Shown: piece after piece, positions 13,901 to 25,900 of the stretch | Numbering within the stretch: position 1 is the first letter of the stretch | How the letters are laid out: every line of letters starts with the position of its first letter | Source of the DNA: Leptasterias polaris | Taxonomy: Eukaryota; Echinodermata; Asteroidea; Forcipulatida; Asteriidae | NCBI GenBank assembly: GCA_037783415.1 | Contig: JAZGTN010000089.1 | Location: 3,162,001 to 3,226,000 of the forward strand | Reading direction: 5' to 3' | Length of the DNA stretch: 64,000 nt | Notes under the pieces: model-generated | Told to the model about the DNA's origin: nothing | Seen by the model: the letters and a program-made list of their open reading frames with translations, nothing else | The model's database searches: none | Position numbers and translations under genes: made by a program

Positions 13901-16900
13901 GTGCTAACATTATCTTACTCTTTGAATTCAAAAAGTTAACACGAATCAAACAAAACATTGTTTAGTATAAGATCTCTTCTAGAAGTTGGATCAATATCTT
14001 GAACTTGAAAAGCAACCCTTGACACCCCAAAAATATCCCTCCCCAAACTTCAAATGAAAGCTTGATGTTTATTTTACAAATTTAATTCAAGTTTAGTATT
14101 GTTTTCATTTTTGTTCACTGTAAACCCGAAACACTGTGATTACATCAAGTTATCAAAATTAAATGATTGCAAACTATTACCAAACAAACAGACTAATCAT
14201 CTATACTATAATTGACCACTTTGTTCAACTTCAAATAAGTTGCTCAGTAACAAACACAGGCCTGGGGTATAAATGTAGCTACTTGGCTAAAAGGTGATGA
14301 AACTGCAACAGCGCTAAAAAGGTGAACCTGTTCCGTAGTCTTTGAAAAGAAGAGACCAAAATATTCATGACACAATGTCTTTGGGTCAAATGAGGACACA
14401 AGACAAAGAGGTCAAGTCCCAGTATGTTACTTTGATTAACCTCTTTGTTCCACTTTCCATTACACCTGTTACCTCTCATTAACTCCAAATAACACACAAG
14501 TTCCCTCAAAAGTCACCAACATCTACCCCTACATACCCAAGGCAACGGAGACACTGCCTCTAGCAACTCAAACCTGACCTGTGCATGTTTGCCAAACCAG
14601 AGTTCCCAATCAGACCGAAAGAAAACACAAAAATAAGGTTGTAATACAATTCTTTCCCTGCCAGAAACCCTTGTCCGTTAATTAAGAAAGAGAGGTCAAA
14701 CTCTGGTGGGCTGTACTATAGATTCAGGTCAGGATATGTATGATTCAGTGTGTTTTGTTTCCCTTGATGAATCACCCATCAGTGGGTGGAGTTTGGAAGG
14801 AGGGAGTGCTAGGTGTCAATAACCTTTATGTTGTCCCACCCATGGTTAAAAAACATTTTGTCCGCAACATTGCACGGTGCATACATTATAAGAATTACAT
14901 GCTCATGGATGGAACGTTACAAATTCTGTTTCTAAATAATATTTAAGAAGTATGTGAAGCCACAGGAAGAGCCGAGACCAATCTGAAAAAGATTACTTCA
15001 AAGTGAAATGGCAAGCCTTCAACATTCCTTGTAAACTTTTAAATCCTGCATGTCCCTTTTAAAGGGTGAGTGAATTTTTCTTCTTCCTACTTTGGGCCCT
15101 CCCCTCCTCCTTGAGAGTAAGGTTCCAAATCAAGAAAGGGTCAAGAACTGAGTATAAGTTTCTCTCAATTGGATAAAGGACAATATGGAGATCTACGTAA
15201 TATCTCTTGTTTGTGAAACAGTCCCAATCAGGTGACATTGAGTCCCAATCGGGTGATACAGGGTACCAATCGGGTGAAATTGAGTCCCAATCGGGTGAAA
15301 TGGAGTCCCAATCGGATGAAATAGTGTCCCAATCGGGTGATACAGTGTCCCAATCAGGTGATATAGAGTCCCAATCAGGTGATATATAGAGTTCCAATCA
15401 GGTGATATAGCGTCCTAATCAAGTGAAATGGAGTCCCAATCGGATGAAATAGAATCACAATAGGGTGATACAGAGTCCCAATCAGGTGATATAGAGTCAC
15501 TTTCAGGTGAAATGGAGTCCCAATCAGATAAAATAGAGTCCCAGTCTGGTGATACAGAGTCCCAATCAGGCAATATAGAGTCCCAATTGGGTAAAATGGA
15601 GTCCCAATCGGGTGAAATAGAGTCCCAATCGGGTGATATAGAGTCCTAATCAGGTGATATAGAGTCCCAGTTTGGTGTAAAAGTTCACCCAGTCATGTAC
15701 TCTTGAAGAGTGCATAGACATATGATTCGAAGAAGACAATAACAAATGTATTTTTACACGATGACTAAACAATGCATTTCCTACATCATTGGTGAGGTAT
15801 GAAAGACGTTGTGAATGGAAGAGGGGTAAAGTTTGATTGTTTCATCCCTTGAGGCAAGACGTGATGGGTAGTCTTTCCATCCGGCAATGCCTTCCTGCCA
15901 CCATCTCCCACCTCCTATGCTGTCTATTCCAAGGAACTATCGCTTCCAACAATTATCAATGTTTTTGGACATGAAAATAAACACAGCCCTTTGAGAAACC
16001 ACGGCTTTGCTCCTTCTCAGGCTCTGTCTGCCTGTTTGAAACCTTATACCAAAAGCACACATTTACAAAAATAACTGACAGAGCGCTAGAGAAAAGCCAA
16101 TGTCTTCAATAGACTAGACCAGACCAATGTTTCAATGTGTGACCAAGAAGAACATGACAAAGACCACGGCCCCATTTCATAAAGCTGTTACACAGATAAT
16201 ACTGCTTACAGAGTTTCTTTACTCAGCCAAATATTAGTGGGGAACCAGTTGAAACAACATAAACTTCATTACATTTTGCCTGGTAAACTATTTCTACTTT
16301 ATATGTATGGTTGTTTCTGTGCTTAGCATTTTTATTCTGGTGCTCAAAGGCTTTAAGAATTTAGGTCCTGAGGACTTTGATTTTATTTTTTATTTTTTTT
16401 CTAAGTAAAAAATTGACTTCTCATTATCAAACTTTGTCAGCTCTCAGGGGAGTCTAATGATGTGTACAGGTCTGGAAAGTACCTCCAGACTTCTGAGATT
16501 TCTGTTTTTTTTTAAAGAACCTGATTACTAAAGTTGTGTTAAACTCAAACCGTTTGTCTCCTTCACACTACTCAACCATTTTGGTCACAAACCTTTATCT
16601 CAAAATGTCTTTAGTACACAAGGGACAGGACCTATAACCCCAGTAGCTGGAAAAGTTCACATTTTCTGTGAAAGAACACAAGGAAAATGAGGGCTCCCAT
16701 GTTTCTAACAGTGTTAAATATGTGCTTCGCATTACTTGTATTGTATTTTGGGTATGTGTATTTTTATAGCAGTATTTAATTTGATAATTGGGTGCGGGGA
16801 CCTTCGAGACGTCTACGTTAACAAGAGTCCTATGTTTTTAGTTTTGCTTCACGGTAAACTAAACCGGGCAAGTTTTTTCTGGCAAAGGCCCCGCTGGAAG

Positions 16901-19900
16901 GGTATGGCCCAGATTACCCATATTCATCACCCGACCTTTAGGAATAAGAGCGCAATGCACTGATACAACCTTTCAACTTCCATGACACGTCCGCCGGCTT
17001 GTGATCGTAGGATGAAGTAGTTAGGAGCCAGCGCCGGAGGGTAGGGAAGGAGAGGGCATATATACCCCCGGGCTACCGTTGAGGGACCCGAGTGAGAACA
17101 GGTTAGGTGGCGTACTGGACGCAGGGAGGTGGTGTGGGCAGGAAGCACAGCCACATCTCAAACTGAATATAGCCGGAGCATTGCCGCGGGGAAAGGATAC
17201 TAGTTTCTATCGGGGAAGGATCTGGAGGGGGAGATTAAGAAGCCGTTGAAAGAAAGTCCGGTTGAAGGAAAAAAGTGCAACGAGCTTCAAGTTCATCATC
17301 ACAAGGGGTGGATTTCTCTACACTTTTGCCAGGGGGCAGGGGTTGCAAGGGGTAAATTTAGTGACAAAAGTGGCGGCATGAAATTGAGTCTTGAATACAT
17401 AGAGCAGATACACAAGGGATACTCAGCTATAACCATATACAGTCACTTGTGACTGACTACCTTGTGTTTTTCATTCATACAGCATTTATTATGCAGGTGC
17501 TAGTACTTTTTCTTCCAATATTTGTCTAACAATAGCGTTGGACTTTTCTCAATATTATGTACGTAGACAAACATGCAATTGAGTCTCTATTACTTAGTAG
17601 GTGGGGGATTTTATAAGGAAAAAAGGAGACCCAGGACACTAGTCTTGTGGGAATTTCACCAGTTCCTACAGTATTTCTGGTTCTAAGATTGTGCTTGAAT
17701 TCGCGGCTGCGGCTTAATTACTATGTTAACATGGGTTGAAGCATAGACTGCCCTTCGCTATAATAATAACTAGTTCTTATATAGCGCTTTACATTAGTGC
17801 CCTGGTCATTGGGCCAATAACATTCCTGTAATCTTTCTCAGCTCCCTGGGGAGTGAGTATACAGCCCTGGGCTGCCTGGCTCTGAAGGCTTTTTCAAACA
17901 CAATATCAACCTCTACCATCGCAGGTATCCATTTATACCCCTGGGTGAAGAGAAGCAATTATAGCAAAGTGTCTTGCTCAAGGACACAAGGGTCATGACC
18001 AGGATTCGAACCCACAACCCGATGACTAAACCAACAGAACTTGAACTCGATGCTCTAAACCGCTCGGCCATGACACCCAACATCCTTACCAACAGCTGCA
18101 ACCGCCAATTTGGACACGGCCTAAGAATTTCACAATCACAATGTACATTGGCTTCCACTTAACCATACAAAATGCCTGTGTACGTTATACATTGGATTGC
18201 TAAATAGAATGACAGTACCTTTGGCTTTACCACTTGATATTATTTTGAAAATGTCCACACTGGCTTTGTTCTATCTGAACATATCAACCAATCACAAATG
18301 TTTACCATCAATACCGCCAAAATGGACAAAGATGTCCATATAAAAGGGGGCTATCGTTCCTCTTCTTCCACCTCTGGGACCCTGGTTCGAATCCTCCTGG
18401 GGGCATTATGTGGATTGGGTTTTCAGTCCCTACCTGATTGCGTGGGTTTTTCCTGGAATCATTCTCTGGGGTTTTCCTCCCACATCTTAAACTGAAACTT
18501 CCTTCTTTGTCTTCTCTCCATGGGGTTCTTGGCTAGTACAGTGATTAAGTTCGCTTTTCTGAGAGTCCTTGGCTTCACAACCCGAATTAATTAACACATG
18601 AAAGTGGCTACCTCTAAATACAAGTTCCAACTATCCTTAAAAAGCACAAATCTAACAAAAATAGCAAGGAGCAGCAACAGCTGTTTGGTAAAGCATTCAA
18701 AAACCTCTATCTTACAAATGGACATTCCCTTTAACTAGCTGTTTGACTTCCCAATGGTGAATCCTTCACAATCCTGAATAATCAACCCTACCCACATGTA
18801 TGTTGTGTCCAGAAAGATAAAGACAATTCAGTAATAAGACACGGAACTGGCCTGGATAAAGATAGAGTGAAAAAAAAGGTCCTTCCAGATTTATGGCACA
18901 TCTTTGGACGTGCGAAAGTGGAGATGATACGTTCATCCATGACTCTGATTAAGAAGCCTCCCCCCTTTCTTGTCTTGAACCCCCACAACAGGTGATGTTC
19001 CCCCCTCAGTGCCAATCACCACCAAGGTGTAAATAGAGTGGGACACTCTAATTCCATGCCAAGACTTGAGGTAATTAAACGGCGCTTCAACCCATCCCAA
19101 GAACAAAATAAATATCAGCATCACCGGGGCTAGTCTCGGACACACTAGGATTTGTGTGCGTGCCAACCCCCAAGATAGAAGCTCTCTCCCCCCCCCCTTT
19201 CTAAGTAGGTGGTCATAAGATATCTAGCAAAGAGGGTTTTTCCTCTCTTTTTTTTAGGGAAAGGATTTCTGACCAAATGAAACAGATTTATTCATGACAC
19301 GACAAAGTTGTCACAAGAAATTAATCAGGAGGTGTTCGGCTGATTCAGCCAGGAGCACTCCTTTTCGCCACTTTTGTCTGGAAATACGAAGATGAATTTA
19401 TGTTACTTGACGTTTTAATGGACATGCATGTATTACGGGCAGTTCTTTTATCCCATAGTTTAAGTCGGTGGAAATAAAAGTATGGAGAAGTTATCCCGCT
19501 CCATAATTTCCTCAAAATGGATATTCACAGTAGAGTTTCTTTGGGAATAAGATTGAATTGTTCATGCTTAACCCTTTAGAGACCATAGCGGCCACAAGCG
19601 GCTTGTACCAAAAATGCCCATAGAGGCCGCAAATGGCGGCAAAGTTTAACTTACTTCTATTTACATAAAGAGGTCAAAGTAAAGGTCATGTCCACATATG
19701 AAATTTTCCGATGTAGTATGTTGACATAGTATCCCAATTTCTAAACGCGAAAACCAATATTTTCTCTTTCATTTTATTTATGTTGACATTTTTTCTGACA
19801 AAATTTCAATAAAGAAATGAACAATATTAGCAATATCCTAGGCATTTTGTGATGACTATACAGAAATGAACGGTCTCTAAAGGGTTAAACAAAAGAAAGT

Positions 19901-22900
19901 AAATGCATTGTGTATTTGATGGACCTTATAACCAGGGGTTAAAGTCACTGCTGACAACAAGTCTGAAACTAGGATCTAAACTTGAGGAGGTATTTTGAAA
20001 TGATGGCATTTCAACCTTTTGGTAGCCCCAGGAGTTCTAGATTGCAAGCAGCTTCTAAAACCAGTATCCTCTGCACAAGTAGATCAAAGAGAATGAAGCT
20101 GTTTTTTCAACAATGCAGGCATAACAACTTTGAATACAGACAAAAGTCTGAAGATTCACTTCCCTGTTTAATGAAAAAGCAATCTCAATATAAATGACAA
20201 AAGTTCCCACAAACTGGAGCAAGAAATCAATAATACATCAACCTATCAGTGAAAACTTTCAGCATAAATGTAACATATGAGACAATTACATGTAAAACAG
20301 AAACAATTTGTAAACTCAATACGTCCTTGGGGATGGTAGAAATCTCTTCTTGCACTTGAACAAATCCTGCAAAACTTGTGCAATCTGATCTCCTGCACAC
20401 ACAAAATAACCTCATGTTTGGCAAACATTTACTTCAAAATATATATTTTGTATTCAGTGTTTCTCTTATAACTAATTCAACTGTTTATGTAGAGGACAGA
20501 GTGACAAAAGTGGACATGTAGTTGACTGTAGATTTAGACTACTATGAATGGCAGCTTAGCTATCTACTATCTTTCTTATCTAATCCTTAAATTGTTAGCT
20601 CTGGGAAGTTTCTCTTTGGGGCACATGTCAGAATTATCCATCTGTCCATTACCAACATCTCTTTTAAAAGCAGAAATGTGTACAACTTCTAAATAATGTA
20701 TTCTTATTTTATTTTTTTCTGTTGAACAAAGACAAATTTACTATAGACCTTATGCATTGACGTCACCAATCCTCCATCTTAGAGGTAAACTGATGATGAA
20801 ACAATGGAAACGCGCTGATTTGTACACGCGGCGCACAAGACTGGCCAATGAGCATCTTCCTTTTGACCTCTAGGTGAGGGCGCCCTACTCAAATGACGTC
20901 ATATGCATAAGGTCTATAGCAGGACTTGAGCCTGCGACCATCAGATTAAAGTGCAGTGCTCAACCAACTGAAATATCTAGCCATATGTTGGCGTCTTCCT
21001 ATTTTGTCAATATCTTTGTTCGGGGGTGCCAGTCAGAAGCCATAGAACCTGTAACTGCCGTGTAGCCAGGGATCACACCCAAGTTAACAATACAACCTGG
21101 CAAGCCGCAGCCAAGGGATCACATTAAGGGGAAGCCACTTTTTATTTCACATATCATATAAACCACAGTGAAACCGACTGGGTACAATTTAAACAATTTT
21201 GAACAAAGAAAAATTGACCAGTGCTGGATTTGACCCAACGACCTCCGGATTAACGTGCCGGAGGTCGTTGGTTCAAATCCCGCTCTAGTCAATTTTTCTT
21301 TGTTCAACCCAAAATCATTTTAAAATTTACCCAGTCAGTTTCCCTTGTGGTTTATTATTTGATATCTATTTTCTTTTTGTAAGATGCTTTCGCGGCATGG
21401 TTGGTGTATAGACCTTTCTTTTGTTGATAAACAAAGTGCGCCGGTTGGCATGGACGGCCGAATGTTAGCAAAACATTCAATCGTGTTAAAAAATGTTGTG
21501 ACCAAATTCAACATTTTCTGCAAAAAGATTCATGAACTGAAATACCTTCCATGATTGGTTGATTTAAATTCAACACTATTTTTGAATATTTTGTGTAACA
21601 TTGCTACAAACTATGGCCATCTGTTTTTGATTTGCAGTTATGGCTTTCCAATAGAAAGGTCTATACTTGCAACTAATATAGTCTGGTACTCACATGTTGA
21701 TGACACATCCATCTGGCTTGGAGTCTTCACTGTTGTCATCCTCAGGCATGTCAAGGGGTACCAGAGCCAGCGTGTTGAAGCCAAACTTAGAGAAGGCTTC
21801 TCTGTTATCGAGAGCTGGAAAGTCTGTATCCACCTCACCGTCTTCCTCTGCGATCATCATGCAATACGATTCCACATTCTCTCTGGAAACATATTGAAAT
21901 ACAACATTTGTATTTTTAATCCTTTAGTCTCAGACTTGTTTTCCAAGACGGCATTTTGACAATGAGAATGTAATAGTGTATTATTTGGTTTGTGGTAACA
22001 CCATGTGTATATCTACTTGCTATGTAGATTTTGTTCTTTGAGAACTTGTCTTGCTATTTATTCTACTGCCTCGGAGCAGATTATTCGGGAGACTTCCAGA
22101 GACTTCTTAGTTCTGAAAAGAACTGTCCTGCTTATTAAAGGCACTGAACACGTTTTGTAATTGTCAAAGACCAGTATTCTCACTTGGTGTATCCAAACAT
22201 ATGCATAAAATAACAAGCCTGTGAAAATTTGGACTCAATTGGTCATTGAAGTTGCAAGAAAATGATGAAAGAAAAAACACCCTTGTTGTACAAATTAGTG
22301 TGCTTTCAGATAGGAATAAAAGGCTTCTGGCTAGAAGTCTTTTATTATTTTAGTGAGAAATTACCTCTTTCTCAAAAACTACGTTACTTCAGAGGGAGTG
22401 GTTTCTCACAATGTTTTATACTATCAACAGCTCTCCGTTGCTCGTTACCAAGTAAGTTTTTATGCTAATATATATTTTGAGTAATTACCAAACGTGTACA
22501 GTGCCTTTAACTACTACCTGGACGGAAGGTAGGAAATCGGCCGGACATTGACACTATTTGGTTTGGGTAAATTTGTCTGTGTACACCCAAACCGAACAGT
22601 GCACTCCTATTGACCCCTTGCACAACGCGGAACGCAACTCCGCACACGATGCGCGTCTACCATTTTGGGAGTCAACTCTATGATTCTTGTGTACATTTTG
22701 ACTCCCAAAATGGCGAACAGGACAGGCGCATAAACGTGCGTTCCGCGTTGTGCAAGGGGTCTAGAGTGTCCACTATACATGTATCTATAATATAAAAAAA
22801 CTGATTCATATTTGTTTTAGTTGACTGAGCTATTTCCGTCTAATCTTCATCCCCTAATGGGAAACATTCTCTCTCCAGAAAGGATTCTCCTGTGAGAAAA

Positions 22901-25900
22901 TTTGTATTATCTACTTGACAATTTCAAGGGGCAGCAAGTCAATGTAAAGAGGCACTGCAGATGCAATTGCCTCTGTTGCCGCAATGGTGTTCAAAGTCCT
23001 ATTAAATTGGGTTTCAGTATCATGAGCTGGGCTACCATGAATGTTAAGGGTGTTTGACCGCTACCGCACGTACAGCCCACCTATTGGTCGATCTTTATCG
23101 CATGATTGACAGGTCAAATCAATGTATAATTGCACAGTCATGATAAACAATAAAAGGTCAATCCATCCAATCAAATAATAAAAAAATACTTGTTCATCGG
23201 GAATCGTTTTTTCCCCACAACGCAGAGCGGTACTCACCTTAGCTGTGGCTGGTAGCCGTCATTGGTGTAGTGCCAGCATATAAGACCGATGAGGTCAAGC
23301 ACCTTGGCGTTACCCATGATGTAAATAGTAAGCGGAAACTCACGGGCGTCTCCTTCACACATTGCTAAGTAGATATCAATCTTCTTAATATTTGAGCTTC
23401 CAGAATGAGCCTGGAAATAGAGATGAGGAAATATAGGAGAAAAGCTTTCTTATAATAATAATAATAATAATAACGGCTTCTTATACAGCACTCATATCTG
23501 TCACTCAGTGACACTCAAGGCGCTTCAACAGTCAGTATTTTCCTGAAAGGTATGTGGAGCTATGAAGTTTGAGACCTATTCCTTTACATAGCACCATGTA
23601 ATGGTTTATAAGGTGCTGTGGCACAATATGCTGCCAATCAAACCAGGAACACCGGGGCGAACCCCTTCTCTTTTCGATAAGAGCACTGGGTTCTTTTATG
23701 TGCATTACACAACACACGGGACCAACGGCTTTACATCCCATCCGAAGGACGAAGCAATTATGGTTAAGTGTCTTGCTTAAGGACACAAGTGTCACGACCA
23801 GGACTCGAACCCACACTCTGCTGAACAGAAACACCAGAGCTTTTTTCCAATGCTCTTATCCGCTCGGCCACGACGTCAACCACTGATGTCCCTTTTTGGG
23901 GATAGAAATTGTAGTGTGAATGTATCAACTGCATGCACCTCAAATGGAATTTTCACCAATGTGTTTACCAGAGGATCATCTTGGTTTCTTTGTTAACACA
24001 CTATGTCGGATTTAGACATCTAACTTGTCTTTCATTAACAGGTTAAAATATCAAAAATTAGCAAACTTGACACCAGTTTTCCAAATAGATTCATACAAAG
24101 TCATTGGTAGGAACAGGAATATGTAAACAAAAACAGCATGGGTGAAAAAGACATCGTTCTTCTCCTGTGGGTGCATCTTAAAAGTCTTAAAATCCTCACC
24201 TTGCCATCAAACTTTGAAAACTCCGAAAAGGGATTGTTGGCTTGATTTGGATTCTGCTCCAGCTGTGCGGACAGAATCGATCTACGCCGATCAGAAAGGT
24301 CTACCCTCTTCTTCAGGAGTTTCTTTTTGGAGAACAACTCGTCAAGGTCTTCCTCTGAAACCAGGAAAGAGAAAAGAAAAAGCTTCAAGATTTTGTAATG
24401 GTAGTCATGGCCCGAGGATTGAATCCTAGCATAGTCTGAACAATTGCTAAATGGAACTTTACAAAACACACAGTACCAGCTGTTTTGTTAGTCCATTAGA
24501 TGGTCTTATGGGGACTAATTTACAGACTTCTTTTCTACGATATTAGGCTGAAAACAGTCAGACTAATTTCCCCTTGGAGCTTTTTAGCTAATTATTGCGA
24601 ATGGAAGAAAATGCTTACAAACAAACAGCCTTGTAACTTGACTAATCAACCCACATTTGTTCTTCTCTTTGACATTTTGACTGGAGGAGTATTACGTTTT
24701 AAAGCAAATCTCTGTCTGTCATGTCAGTTTTTAATGAAAACAAAAATTTACAAGTAAACATTGTAGACGAGAGACAATAAGACATATTAAAAATGGTACG
24801 GAAGTCAACACAAGTTTGATTGAAAGCTCTGAATATGGCATTTTCGAGTTCAATTTGAATAATGTCTGGTACAATGCCTCGCTCGGTTACAAGTGAATGC
24901 TCAAATCAAATTTCCTCAGACTAAATCCAGCAGAACCAATCAAACTTGTTGATGGATTTTGGTGGGGAATGGTAAGGGTTAATGTTAACCAAACCAGCAT
25001 ACATAATGTGTACACTTTGTATGGGATTTGAGGCATTGCATGGTGAGGCATTGCATGGTGAGGTATCAATGTATATTTGGTTTGCGGTAACACCTTGTGT
25101 ATATCTACTTGCTAGGTAGATTTTGTTCTTTGAGAACTTGTCTTGCTATTTATTCTACTGCCGCGGAGTAGATTATTCGGAATTCGGGAGACATCTCAGT
25201 TCTGAAAAGAACTGTCCTGCTTATTAACTACTACCTGGGCAGGAGGTAGGAAATCGGCCGGGACTACTACTTTCGCTTTGTGGATCGAGGGGACTTCTCG
25301 TTATTAACTACACTGCCGCGGAGTGAGTTCTTAATAGGTCTCAACGTTTTGACTAGCTTGCTCTATTTATCGTCATGAAAACGTATCAATGGTGATAAGC
25401 ACAAGTAACTGCCAAGCCAAGTTCTTTACTGATGTCCCTGAACAGACCACAGGCTTTTCCAAACCTAGACTTAGGCTCCGTTTGACGCTGGAAACACCAT
25501 ACAAAATATACACAGCTCCAAAATTGATGATTGGGCCCAAGCCAGAGTCCGAGCCCACGCCCAGGTTTGAAAAAAGGCCCAGCTAGCAGACACAGGTGGT
25601 CAGAACGCACAGAGGTCTTCTTGATTAAATGGCAAGGATAAACATTCTTTAATGAGAACAGATATTCCTGCGAGCAAGCAGAGAGTGAGGGGGAGAAATT
25701 ACCCAGATTAGAGATTACAACTGCCCTAAGGCGCCCGATTTATCAAGGAAAAAAAGAGGAGACAATTACAGGTGGGAAGAACGGAGAATATTAATCAGAT
25801 AGTTTAGGTCGTCTGGATGCCACTCAGAGGACATCAGAGAGGATGGCCTGAATCAAGGTCCTGGTAGATGGGACAAACATTGTTCAAATGAGATGTGATT

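Larger units (their letters stand above)
12421..21693 (-). other. SIN1 intron 5
   Basis: Holds two minisatellites (12690-13420 and 15217-15680), a degenerate palindromic repeat (about 16168-16350), SINEs (17763-18085 and 18345-18495), a TTAA MITE (19568-19888), TATAGACC MITEs (20741-20919 and 21407-21665) and an inverted SINE pair (21199-21306). A GC-richer stretch at 16800-17350 has no recognised coding content. The remaining sequence is unremarkable. Confidence 0.85.
21883..24199 (-). other. SIN1 introns 4 and 3 (around exon 4)
   Basis: Intron 4 (21883-23237) holds a dispersed repeat (about 22005-22545) interrupted by a TTAA MITE (22135-22510) and a 157-bp MITE (22608-22764). Intron 3 (23411-24199) is mostly a minus-orientation SINE preceded by a short AAT microsatellite (23452-23473). 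Confidence 0.85.

Noticed and set aside
17990..18085. tRNA gene (Ser/Leu-like), also at 23800-23880, 42834-42910 and 52360-52440
   Set aside because: A and B boxes are present, but each is fused to the same ~200-bp tail and lacks a consistent cloverleaf. They are SINE heads.
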